In this document: piece after piece, positions 12,142 to 23,400 of the stretch
How positions within the stretch are numbered: position 1 is the stretch's first letter
How the letters are laid out: each line of letters begins with the position of its first letter
NCBI GenBank assembly: GCA_030490835.1
Contig: CM059977.1
Location: 15,967,399-16,031,398 of the forward strand
Source: Annona cherimola
Taxonomy: Eukaryota; Streptophyta; Magnoliopsida; Magnoliales; Annonaceae
DNA: 64,000 nucleotides
Direction of reading: 5' to 3'
The notes under the pieces: generated by a model
Databases searched by the model: none
Told to the model about the DNA's origin: nothing
The model's input: the letters and a program-made list of their open reading frames with translations, nothing else
Made by a program: the position numbers and the translations under genes

Positions 12142-12430
12142 TTAGGGTGTGTTCGAGGAGTGATAAGATTTTTGATGAAAGATTTTTAGCGTAAAAGTTT
12201 TTGAAATGTGAAAAAATGATATGATATAACAAAGGTAATAATGAGAAGTGCAGAAAATAAAATTAAAATAGACATGTTAGATATATGAGTTGTTGTGTAT
12301 AAATGATAGAAAAATATAGTAGTTATACATAAAGAAGTGAAGAAATCATTAAAAAAAAAGATAATTGTGAAGAATGAAAAGTTTTAGTTTAAAAAGTTTT
12401 ATTGATTTATATACTTACACTTTTTTTTAA
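12142..12430. mobile_element. Tourist-like MITE copy, opposite orientation
   Basis: Begins AGGGTGTGTTCGAGGAGTGA and contains AATTAAAATAGACATGTTAGA. The latter is related to the inverse of the TCTATTTTAATTTT segment in the other copies. The right end is low complexity and ill defined. Confidence 0.45.
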
Positions 12431-12569
12431 AAAAAGTTTGACAGGGCTATGAAGGCATAGCTATGACATTCATTGGAAATTATCATCTTGGAATAGGACA
12501 TTTAGGATCATTTCTATTTAACATCATTGTAAACATATTTAATTAGAAAGTAATAAAATTTATGATTTT

Positions 12570-12968
12570 TTATGCCAAGTAGCAATTTTTTAGGCCAATT
12601 ATGCACTTTTAATTATACTATTAGACAATTTCAAAGTGGAAACAAAATAATTTGCAACATTTTTCATTGCAAATAATATTGGGTTGGATGGGCTATGCAA
12701 TTAATCCCAAGGGATCGGCCTTTTGCAACGAAATTTTTTGTTGCTAATGATGAAGACGGGTTGTTGCGGGCCACAATTCGCAACCAAAAAACTTAGTTTC
12801 TTCCATATAATATTAGCATCCGCTGTTGTTATTAACTTTTAGCAACGGGCCTATGCCAACCATCGTGCAACCAAATATTTTCGGTTCCCAATTCATATTA
12901 GACATGAAGAAAGCCCCAATCGTAATTAAAAAACTCATTGCTGTAACTGCATTTTGTTGTAGTAACTG
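12570..12968. mobile_element. CACTA-like transposon end fragment
   Basis: TTGCAACGAAATTTTTTGTTGC, CAATTCGCAACC and TAGCAACGGGCC are spaced motifs like the subterminal repeats of En/Spm (CACTA) elements. The stretch ends with TTTTGTTGTAGTA, close to the usual CACTA right terminus. No transposase is present and no left end was found. Confidence 0.4.
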
Positions 12969-14865
12969 GTTCTACCATATGCCGCTCTAGACCTAAAATA
13001 AAATGAGATTTGGGCTGTTATATATGAATATGTTCATCTAATGTTATCAAAATTGGCTCGTACTGGTAGTTCAATTGATATGAAGATGATTTTCAAACTA
13101 ATTGCTAAAGTTAAATACAAACATAATTTATTTTTGTGCTACACTTGTCGTTTCCATGAAAAAATTAGATATTTTGTGTCTTAAGGAATTAAAAAATAAT
13201 CACGTTACTCAATTCATGATATGTAGGATGGAAAATAAAATTGACCAATTTCTTTGATATTTTGTTATTTTTATTATTAACCAGCTAATGATTTTTTTGT
13301 TTATAATGATAATTTTTATTAATTAATTTAAACAAAGACAATAGACGTTATTTATATATGAACGTACCGAGTGATATGTAGGCTCCTGTATTGAAAATTT
13401 TATTAAAAGATGTCTTTTGCCTTAAATTATCGTAAAAAGCACGATTGTTAGACTAATTCAATAGACAAAATACATTTTTTATTTTAAAAATTTGTTAAAC
13501 ATGGACGATTTGAGAATATATAAAAGTAAAAAAATGTAAGAAGGTGAATGAGAAAAATTCTAAATAAACAAGAGAATTATATGATATTATAGGATTAATT
13601 ATTAGAAGTAAAGATAATAAAATTAAAATGTACTGGCTAGGTACATGAAAAAATGTGAAGAAATAATTGAAACGTATAGCTAAAAAAAATGGGATAGGTA
13701 ATTTAGATGCAAATTATGTAAAAGTAAAAAGAGAAATTATTTTTACCTTTTACATGTTAACAAACTAGCTAGCAAATATATGTTAATAAATTATTCTAAT
13801 TTTGTCAGCTTGGACTAACAAATTTGTTAGCATGCTCATGTTCTTTAGGTTTTTTGTAAAGTATAGGAAGACTAAAAATTAAAATGAAAATAAGAATATT
13901 TTTAAAAAGTATAATAATGGTGTAATATGACATGGGAAATAATTATGAGTAAAGATGTGTAGGAAGGTACAAATTTTTTTTTAAATTTTTACGTATTACC
14001 ATTCTTTGATATTTTTTGATATCTTAATTGAATAACTATTATACTTTTTCTATTATTATTTGAACACTTCATTCATTTTTAAAGCTTTTTATATCATTTT
14101 TCAACTTTATTCGTCTACCATGTCACACAGTTGTCTTAATTTTTTCAATGTCAATTTTCACATTTTTTATTATTTACGTTTTCCCAGCGTCCCTCAATTT
14201 ATATTTGACCAATAACCCTAGATTGAGCAATAAATTAGATACTTTTTGTCCATTGGTAGAGTGAGCCAAACATCTATCCATGCTTTAAGCCTATTTGAAT
14301 CCTACAAGGATTTACTTTTGTCATAAAATTCTCTTATACCGGTAATATATAACTATATTTCCTATCGTATCCATAATATTTCAGAAATTTGTATACTACC
14401 CTCAGCATTTCACCTTAATTCCTTGAGGCTCATATCGTCACCATTGGTCAGTTATTCCGTGCATTATTGGCATGTTGGCTTGGTCGCTCGTCGGCCACCT
14501 GATGCGAGCATTCCAAGTTTCTAAGACAAGCTTCGCCTTTGCTCCGATTTCCTGTCCATCACATCAAACCACAACCCGCCCTCCACTTCTTCTACGCATT
14601 GAGTATGTTTGGCATTTCCTAAAACTCACAATCGAGTGTAAAACTTTTCAATGTTAGGGGCTGGCGTAAAACCTATCATGGTAGACTAAGAAATACGTGC
14701 CGATGGTAAACTAAGAAATACGTGCGGATGACACGTTTGCCCTGTGGCCAATGTTTTCAATTCCCATACATGTAGTCGTGGACACAATAGTGGCTGGACA
14801 TACAAAATTGGCGCATGGCCACGTTCGTTTAGCAGCATTTTCTGACACACGTTGGCATTTACGGA
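12969..14865. other. Intergenic DNA with a degraded MITE
   Basis: About 13,480-13,770 resembles the Tourist-like family (GTAAAAAAATGTAAGAAGGTG, GTGAAGAAATAATTGAAA). About 14,300-14,425 (CTTATACCGGTAATATATAA, CATAATATTTCAG) resembles part of the 60.8 kb family. The GC-richer piece 14,470-14,650 has an open frame of about 60 codons without recognisable similarity. No gene is supported. Confidence 0.4.
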
Positions 14866-14867
14866 AA

Positions 14868-15150
14868 CAATGGGTGTGTTTGTTAATAAGTAAAAATTGT
14901 CAAGTTAAAACTTTTCAAACTAAAACTTTTCACTCTCCATAACTACTCTATTTTTTAATCATTTATTTACATTTTTCTATACAATTATCTTACTTTTCAG
15001 TCATTTCTACACAACTATCCACATATTTAACATATCTATTTTAATTTTGTCATATTTACTCTTCGCCATTATCCCTATTATATTACATCATTTGACAATT
15101 TCTATTCTTTATAATTTTTTATCAAAAGTTTTATATATTACCAAACATAT
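14868..15150. mobile_element. Tourist-like MITE copy
   Basis: Starts at GGGTGTGTTTGTTAATAAGT and ends around TATTACCAAACAT, so the ends are complementary over TTTGGTAAT/ATTACCAAA-like sequence. The interior shares CTATACAATTATCTTACTTT and ATCTATTTTAATTTTGTC with the other copies. Confidence 0.6.
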
Positions 15151-15469
15151 AAACAAAAAATCGAAAGAAATCAGCCCAAAAAAGGGTTGCATTAAATGCC
15201 TTAACTGCATTTCCGGTCAACGATGGGCTGAAATATACGGGTACATTTGGTAACATATGAGTGTAGGAATCATATTTTTTTTCATGGTATTTAGTTTTCG
15301 ATGATCAACTATTGCTTCATCAATCGTACTATTTTTCTTACTTTTATTTTTACATTATAATTATTTTTCCTACCAACAACATACAACAAACCTATTTATT
15401 CCAACTATATATTTATTATTTTCTATCAATCACACATTCCTCTTAATATTTTCTTTTTCATTTCTCATT

Positions 15470-16062
15470 GATTTCCACGGTCCGACGATTTTACACACTA
15501 CCACCAGACGGGCCCGTGACAGCATCTCCTCTAGTAGCGCGTTAGCGTTGATGGGCCGCCGGTCGTAGGCTACCTTCAGTAGTAGCGTGACGGAGGTGAA
15601 CACGTCAGTGGCCATCGTGGCTTTGCCCGTCCGCTTCCGCACTTCAGCGTTTCCCTCTTCAACAACTTCCAAGGCTCCTTGTGCCGTCTGTGATACATTT
15701 GCAGGTTTCGATGTCTTTGAAACCCTTGATTGTAGATCCCGCAGATATATCCGCCGGATTTCGGGAGCGTCTTTCGGGAGAGATACACCACTTTCGCGTG
15801 AGGATTTGTGCAACGGAAGAAGAGAAACAGGATTTGATCATCCACGGCAACGGCGTTCGGATGGACAGATGTACGAATGTAGGAAATTAAAAATGCACGT
15901 AAGAAAGAAATGGTGGCAGTGGCATTGGTGCCTTGGGATGGAGATGGGGAGCCGAACATGGGCTGATTTTTCATTTGGGTTAGAGGTTGGGTTTTCGTTT
16001 TCTATTTCCTCCGAATCGGTACCGTCCATCAGAAATTTCTTGCAGCAACCAACGGCGAAACT
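15470..16062 (-). pseudogene. GC-richer island, possible gene relic
   Basis: Composition changes abruptly from AT-rich flanks to balanced. On the minus strand three overlapping open stretches in different phases cover about 15,430-16,030, for example one containing KSGGYICGIYNQGF and another ATMATDVFTSVTLLLKVAYD. Together they could be a frameshifted exon, but I recognise no family and see no clear splice sites. The right edge abuts the foldback cluster. It could equally be transposon cargo. Confidence 0.3.
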
Positions 16063-16072
16063 GGGGCATTTT

Positions 16073-17175
16073 AGGGGGCGTAAGAAGACGCATGGTGATT
16101 TCCGACCGGTCCAAAAATATATTTTTTTTTATTTTTTTTTGAAAAATAATTTTATAAACTTGTTAATCTAGTTATATTTATTTTATAAACCAAGTTTTAT
16201 CATTTTTGGATATATCTATATATTTATTTTGGATTTTTAAAAACAGGGGTATTTAAGTCATTTTAAGAATATTTAAAATGACTTAAATACCCCTGTTTTT
16301 AAAAATCCAAAATAAATATATATACATATCTAAAAATGATAAAACTTGGTTTATAAATTAAATATAACTAGATTAACAAGTTTATAAAATTATTTTTCAA
16401 AAAAAATTAAAAAAATATATTTTTGGACCGGTCGGAAATCACCAGATTTCCGACCGGTCTGAAAAGATCGGTCCTCGCGTAAGAATGAGTACAGATCTTT
16501 TACGACCGGTCGGAAATCCGGTGATTTCCGACCGGTCAAAAAATATATTTTTTTTTGTTTTTTTGAAAAATAATTTTATAAACGAGCACCGATCTTTTCA
16601 GAGATTTCCGACCGGTCAAAAATTTTTTTTTTTATTTTGTTTTTGAAAATAATTTTATAAACTTGTTAATCTAGTTATATTTAATTTATAAACCAAGTTT
16701 TATCATTTTTGGATATGTCTATATATTTATTTTGGATTTTTAAATACAGGGGTATTTAAGTCATTTTAATTATTTTTCAAAAAAAAAATAAAAAATATAT
16801 ATTTTTTGACCGGTCGGAAATCCGGTGATTTCCGACCGGTCTGAAAAGATCATTCGTCTTTATAAACATGTTAATCTAGTTATATTTAATCTATAAACCA
16901 ATTTTTACCATTTTTAGATATGTATATATATTTATTTTGGATTTTTAAATACAAGGGTATTTAAGTCATTTTAAATATTCTTAAAATGACTTAAATACCC
17001 CTGTATTTAAAAATCCAAAATAAATATATATACATATCCAAAAATGGTAAAAATTGATTTATAGATTAAATATAACTAGATTAACATGTTTATAAAATTA
17101 TTTTTCAAAAAAAATTTTAAAAAAAAATATTTTTTGACCGGTCGGTCGTAAAAGATCATTCGGCAGTAAGAATTG
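16073..17175. mobile_element. Cluster of nested foldback elements with ACCGGT tips
   Basis: At least three units are packed together. Each has arms built from AACTTGTTAATCTAGTTATA, TATCATTTTTGGATAT and GGTATTTAAGTCATTTTAA, and outer tips GATTTCCGACCGGTC. The first unit (16,094-16,443) is an almost perfect inverted repeat with arms of about 170 bases and virtually no spacer. The last (about 16,855-17,150) is similar with slightly different core bases. The middle one is rearranged and broken. GGGGCATTTT flanks the cluster at 16,063-16,072 and 17,176-17,185 and may be a 10-bp target duplication of the whole block. No protein is encoded; the type is a Mutator-like foldback MITE by analogy with the 59 kb and 61 kb copies. 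Confidence 0.75.
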
Positions 17176-17308
17176 GGGGCATTTTCAGAAATTTTGGAAA
17201 AAAAAAAATGCGTGCTCGATAAACGGCGTGGGCACGGTAGGAATAGGGAGTGAAATGTTTCGGATGTACAGAAATTTTTTAAAATCCTGTGTATATAAAG
17301 AAAATAAT

Positions 17309-17455
17309 GATTGAGCCCGCCTTAGTGCAGTTGGTGCTCATCTGCCAGTATGCCAGGATGTCCCGGTTTCGATCGGGGTATGGGGAGCATGGTCTCCCAT
17401 CTTGAGGAGCGTTGTAGAAATGCAGTTTACTTTATGTTTGAGCAAAAACAATGAG
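17309..17455 (+). mobile_element. SINE-like element
   Basis: CTTAGTGCAGTTGGTGCTCA (A-box like) is followed about 45 bases later by GGTTTCGATCGGGG (B-box like), then a short GC-rich body ending in an A-rich stretch. This is the arrangement of tRNA-derived plant SINEs. There is no complete cloverleaf, so it is not annotated as a tRNA. Confidence 0.5.
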
Positions 17456-18790
17456 AAAAATGCATGTGAGAGAAAAAATACATGTGAGATGAAAGGGTTC
17501 TAATATATAAGACATAAAAAAAAAAATAATGATTAAATATCATAAGCATACGGGAAATTTTCCCAAGATTTCTCATAAACCTAGTGAAATAGTGAATTAA
17601 GGATGAGTAAGATAGCAGTCGGGTGAAGGGTGATATTGAAATATATATATATCGTCAAGATGGACTTTCACGCAAGATGGTTACTCAAGGGTACAAATAC
17701 GTGACCCCCAAATCATCAGTAATTAACAACAATAGTTAGTGAAATTATAGTTATAATAGAAATATTTTCATTTGATGGCAGCTGAAATCCGTTCTCTTTT
17801 TCGTTACGTGGTGTACTCTCGTGTCATGCACAAATATAGAAAACATCAATCCCACCTGTCGATGGACGGCTCAGATGTGTCTAAATGATCACGTAGACCG
17901 CACGACAGGAATACACCCCAAACAATCGCACTAGCTCTTGAACGTCTACGCTTTTGCAGGTTATTTGCAACAACAAAAAAAATGTAATTTTACTCAATTA
18001 TATTGTTGACCTTATAATTTGGATGTGTAAATATGTTTCTCAAATTTTAAATGTTGCAAAAATAAGCTCGAGCACGAACGTGTTCAAACTAAAAACACCA
18101 TATATGTATATGTTTTTTCTTTTTTCGATTGGCGCCATATATATGTTTCTAAATGGACGAAAATATCTAGAGTTTTTTTTTTTTTTTTTAAATGAATGAT
18201 GTTGTGTTTCGGAAAACAGAAAAATCTGTACAGAGGTTTTCCACAATAACCCCTCATCACAAATAAGAGTTGTTTTTGCATAATTTAAGATTTCACGGTT
18301 ATATTTGCAAATATCCAAATTATATGGTCAAAAATTCAATTAGCCATACTTTAAGGGTTATTTTTACAAATACTAGTAAATTACCTAATCTGAAATATTA
18401 ATTACCTGTTATAAAAGAACTAGCAAATATTATAAGAATTAATTACTTGTTTCAACTACACAATAATTTCATAATTTTTCCTCTTGAAGTTAATAAAAGT
18501 TTTGCCGCATGGAACATGATAACATTTATCTATACAGCTATAGATAATTTGCATATATTTATATATTTTTTTCATAATTTTTTTCATTTTTTTTATTAAA
18601 AATCATTTTAAGTCAATCTTTAAATTTGTTGAAATTTGTACTTTCTTATATGAACAAAAAAAAAAAATTGATTTGAGTTGTTTTTTGAGGCATTAAATGA
18701 GATAATTTATTTCATTTAAAATAAAAATAAAATTGGACATGTTAGATCATATTGAAATTATTCATTGACCTATTGAAATAATTATATTGA
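17456..18790. other. Intergenic DNA, repeat fragment at 18,280-18,380
   Basis: No gene. The piece with ATATTTGCAAATATCC and TTAAGGGTTATTTTTACAAA recurs at about 20,020-20,100 just upstream of the PX gene, so both are ends of one repeat family. A homopolymeric T run lies at about 18,172-18,189. Confidence 0.4.
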
Positions 18791-18795
18791 TTATA

Positions 18796-19395
18796 GGGTG
18801 TGTTTAATTAAAAGTAAAATTTTTTTAAATAATTTTTTTTTAATATAAAATTTTTCAATATTTGCAAATATCATATTTTTAATTAATTAACACATATTCC
18901 TATACAACTAACATTATTTTTAATCATTTATTCACAACTAACCTATCTATTTTTAATTTTATTATTTTTACTTATTATTAATATTAATAATATTATTATT
19001 TATCATATTATATTATTTTCTCTCAATTTAAAATTTTTTATACAAAAAATTTTTCATTTAAATATGTACAGTAATAATTTGAAAGTATTCATTGACCTAT
19101 TGAAATAATTATATTGATTATAGGGTGTCTTTAGTTAAAAGTAAAATTTTTTAAATAATTTTTGTTGAATATAAATTTTTTCACTATCTGCAAATATCAT
19201 ATTTTTAATTAATTTTTATATATTACTATACAACTAACATATTTTTTAATCATTTCTTCACAATTAACCTATCTATTTTTAATTTTATTCTCTTTACTCA
19301 TTATTATTATTATTGTTGTTGTTATTATTTATTATATTATATTATTTTCTCTCAATTTAAAAATTTTTATACAAAAAATATTTATTTAAAAGTTT
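18796..19395. mobile_element. Two Tourist-like MITE copies in tandem
   Basis: Two copies, about 18,796-19,066 and 19,127-19,395, follow each other in the same orientation. They share GGGTGT(G/C)TTTA, GTAAAATTTTTT and CTATCTATTTTTAATTTTATT. The intervening ATTCATTGACCTATTGAAAT also precedes the first copy, so a unit of about 330 bases was tandemly duplicated. Confidence 0.6.
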
Positions 19396-19407
19396 TTTTT
19401 TTGATAA

Positions 19408-19463
19408 AGGAATCACTCTAGTCCTACTCCCTGTTAGCCGTGACAGGAGTAGAGTAAGAGTGA
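19408..19463. repeat. Short perfect-stem hairpin
   Basis: ATCACTCT...CTACTCC pairs with GGAGTAG...AGAGTGAT around a loop of about 14 bases, giving a stem of about 19 bases with a small internal mismatch. It lies at the end of the second Tourist-like copy. It could be a MITE remnant or a small-RNA precursor; nothing decides between them. Confidence 0.5.
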
Positions 19464-19499
19464 TCCAAATATCACTTCCCAGACATGATTAAATTTTTT

Positions 19500-20020
19500 T
19501 TAATGGTTTGGATGATTCAAAATTTCAAACGCATGCTGCATGTGTATAGGTTCGAATGCACCATCGAGCACTGAGCATATTACTCCATCACCTTCCCGGA
19601 TCGCAGAACCCGACTCAACCCAGGACCGTGGTTCAATGCACCCGGGTTCATTGAACCTCAATGCACCCGGGTGTACTTCACACGGTCCCTCAACCCATGG
19701 CAAATCGCCAGCAACTCTCAAATCTGGCATCGGATCCACGCGCGGCAGCGGCACCTTGTTCTCCTTCAATGCCGGCAAGCAGATTAGAAAATTCACCGGC
19801 CAGATTCCCTCTCTGTTTGGCGCTAAACTCATCGTCAGTGCCTGCAGCTTTTTCAAAGACGATCGCAGAAGCTGCCTCTTCACCCATCATCACAGATCCG
19901 TCGTCGGTCATCCCTCCCATCTCGCCGTCGGCAGTGATTCCTCAAACCCGTCGTAGAGATGAACGTGGGGCATTTTCGTCTTTTCGAAAATATAAACCAT
20001 TTTGGCAAAACTGAAATCCT
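19500..20020 (-). pseudogene. GC-rich island upstream of the PX gene, possible gene fragment
   Basis: The segment is distinctly GC-richer than its flanks. On the minus strand 19,690-19,920 is open and reads, in part, MGEEAASAIVFEKAAG and GNLAGEFSNLLAGIEGE, which looks like genuine protein composition. I do not recognise the family and found no intact gene around it. About 19,630-19,680 contains two CACCCGGGT palindromes with TTCAATG/CATTGAA, the same terminal module as the foldback elements at 59 and 61 kb. The fragment may therefore have been carried or bordered by such an element. Confidence 0.3.
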
Positions 20021-20109
20021 TCGAAGACTATATTTGCAAATATTGAAACTAGAAGGTTAAAATACAATTAGTCAACTTTAGAGGGTTATTTTCACAAACA
20101 ACCCACGCC

Positions 20110-20491
20110 TTTGCCATGCGTGCTGCGGAACGAACGATGCATCGATTCCCACTTCAATTCGTCCGGCAGTCTTCCCTTCTCAGATCGCTGCAAAGACAGG
20201 TAGGTGGTCTGATAATTCAACTCCACTGCCGCATTCCATTCCCATCTCTTCCAATCCATCCGTCCATCACGGGGCCAAAACGCTGCCCTATCAATTCCAT
20301 CCCTCTGATTTCCGCCACCTGTCCTTCGCGCAGGACCAAACGTGGCAGGCCTCTTCTAACATGCGTCCCTTCCATCCCTCCAACCTTCATCGCTAGCTCC
20401 GGTTAGAGAGGAGAAATCGTCTGCCCTCTCTTTTTATTTCCTTCTCTCTCTGTTGGTGCAGATCGGCTCGTCTCGCCCGTCGATCGCCGCG
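20110..20491 (+). promoter_or_regulatory. EREX: Probable 5' leader of the PX gene with an intron
   Basis: CAAAGACAG|GTAGGT at 20,199/20,200 is a good donor. CTCTCTGTTGGTGCAG ending at 20,461 is a good acceptor preceded by a pyrimidine tract. A leader intron of about 262 bases would place the coding ATG 30 bases into the second leader exon. The transcription start is unknown and no clear TATA box was seen. Confidence 0.4.
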
Positions 20492-23400
20492 ATGATGGTG
20501 ATGAAGAAGAAGAGCTCTCCGAAGCATCGGCACGACGGCACCTCGCCCCTTCCTCTCGGCATGGACTGGAGCCCGCCCCCGAAGAGATGGGTATCTATAT
20601 CTTTTTCGAGATTTCCTTCTTTTTTCCTCGCGCGATTTTGTGATATGTGTAGTTTGCTTGGACCAGAACTGTTGTCAATTTCGAAACTTTTCATCGATCA
20701 GGCCTCGTAATCTTTGATTATCTGAAATTCCGGTAGATAATTTGGATGAAAATCGGAAGCTGCTGCCAGCGTATGACCTTGCCGTGGAACATTCCATTTA
20801 TGTGGGAGATTCTCATACTGGATATGTGCACTGGTTTTATCAAATTCAGGCTGCTCTGCCTTCGTGTGATCTCTGCGTGTCTTTGAAATGTGCAGAGCTC
20901 GCTTACTTTAGCTATGCATTTCGTTGTTAAGAGGTTGGGACCTACATGAAGAGCTGATCTACTTGATTGCATGGCCTGAATCTCATGGATGAATGTGAGG
21001 TCGTCCAATGCGTGCAGAACATTATGTTCCATTCACAGAGTAGAGAAGAAGTGTGATACCTGACTTTTTGTTGGTTGCATTTGTAAAATGCATAAACTTA
21101 ATGGAGTATAAGCTTACACTGATGAGTGACATTCTGACTCGTAGAGATGTCAACCTTTTAGTCCTTGCTCGTGCCCTTGGCCTCATTGGGAATGTCTTGT
21201 AGGCTAGATGATCAATACTGATACCCTAGCCAATGGTGAGCCAAGGTTACGTGCGGCTGAGATTGATATTTTGGTGGTTGCAATAGATGAATTGTGGCTC
21301 ATTCATCCATGAACTAGTATTTGGCTGAAAGAAAATGAAAGGAGGAAAAGAAACATGGAGTAAGCATCTGAAGTTACTATTTACAACGTACAAAATTTTG
21401 ATTTGAGATTTATGCTGTAAACAGTATCTTGCATCTTTGTTTTCTAAGCTGCATTTCTGGGAGGCTTCTTGGAATTTAGATACTTATAACCATCACATAT
21501 TCATGTAGAGTGGAAGAGAGACTGTCTGGCCTCATGATCCTCACACTGGGTGGAGTTATTGTGTTACAATCCCATCTTGGATTGTCCTGCCTGAGTCAAA
21601 GATGTCTGGTGGTGGCTCAGCTAATCCTATTGTGGTGAGATTTTGCTTTCATTTTCTCAAATTTCGTAGCTCCACAGTTTCGAGATATGTTGACTTGGGT
21701 TGTTTTTTAGCTGCAATGGTTAGTGTCTATTGTCTTCTCGTGATCAAAGTAGTATGTAGTTACAGATCATTTTCTTCAAGCCTGGTTATTCATATGACCG
21801 TTAAGGGCGTTTCTTTCTTTTTAACAACTGTGTACTGTGAGGGATTTTTTATGGCAGCAGTACCTGAAAATTCACAGAAGCTAAATGTCTCTTTTGGGTT
21901 TGAAGAGGGAGAAATGCTTAATCTCTCTCTCTCTCTCTCTTCAGGTTCACTTTGCGGTGGTAGACATCCTCTATCAAAGCTGCTGAACTGTTTAAATTGA
22001 CCTGCATTTTGCAATCTAGTTTTCCTTCCATGTCTGACCCAAACCATTCTTTTAACATGCATTCATAAATCATCATATAAAAATAATATCATTTTAGACT
22101 TTATAATGCGAACCAAAAATGTTATTGTGAATTTTAACTTCCCCCATATTGGTCATCAGAGAGGACACCTTTTGTGGACAATACAAACACACCCATTCTA
22201 TATCACAAAAAGATGTTTATGGATTTATTATTTCATTTTTCATGTTTTTCAAAAATAATCTGTCTTAACATTTGTCTGGGACAGTTTTACAGGGTTCAGA
22301 TTGGTGTACAATCACCAGAGGGTTTTAGTAATGCCCGAGGAATCCTTAGAAGATTCAGTGATTTCCTGAAGCTACATACTGCAGTAAGCTTACAATTCTC
22401 ATCTTCCTGTTTTCGGTAGTAATTTCTGATTTAAATTAGATGCCTTCATAACTGATGAGAAGATAGCTTTTCCTTTTGGGATTTCATTTTGTTTCATTCA
22501 GACAAAAGATTTTTGATTCACCATAACATATTATCCATCTTGGAGAGGATGCTCTGATTCTTTCAGGAATTCTCTACAAACGGATAAAAATAGCTGAAAC
22601 TTGTGGGAAGTTCATCAGATAGGTTAATTCTTTTACCAACTGAATTCCAAAAGATAGAGAGTTCTTATGAGCAGGCTTTCTTGCCTATACTAATTTAACA
22701 GGCTTCCAAATAATAAGATCATTATTATTATTTTTTGCATGCCTTAATTTAAAAGATTGCCGCAAACTGAGTCTCCAAGAAGTTGGCGATCAGCAAAAAG
22801 AGTAAGGTCACAATAGAATATGGCTCTCTTATTAACAGCAAGGCAAAGCTGTGAGGGGAATAGACTGAATAGTATTTGTGTTTCACTGATTGTTATATTG
22901 GCAGAAGGGTTATTGCATGAGGCTGTTGCTGATGTGGAGTTGGGATGGTGAGATGTGCATACAGTTACCTTCATTTCTAGTAAATGATGTTCTCCGTGAC
23001 TTAAACCAGCATTAAAGAGTTTTCGAGGATCAGTTGTCATCAAGATTTGTGTCAGAACATGACATATGTATGAACTAGTGTGAGAATGCAACTTGTCATC
23101 TGTTTTCTGTTAAGCTGTCAATAACAATCTTAGATCCAAGTTTCTCTGTAATTGGTGACATCATTGGCAAACATTCAAATTTACATTATTGGCGTCACCT
23201 ATTAAGTGTCAATAACAAAGTTGGATGGTGGCAAACGTTGGAGATGACTTCGGGATGAATTCTTAATCAAGGTTTGCAGCAGAACAGAAAGGAATAAACT
23301 ATGTGTCATCAAAAGAGTGGGAATGCAGTGCAGTCTCTCATTGACGACTTTGGCTTAAGTTCTCCATCAAGATGACAATGTTGGCCAAAGTTCACCAAAA

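Noticed and set aside
11813..12232. Minus-strand open frame of 139 codons, Ser/Leu/Phe rich
   Set aside because: It is the complement of a polypurine tract. The composition explains both the lack of stops and the apparent membrane-protein character.
17309..17400. Possible tRNA gene
   Set aside because: A- and B-box-like motifs are present but no acceptor stem or complete cloverleaf can be drawn, so a SINE is the better reading.
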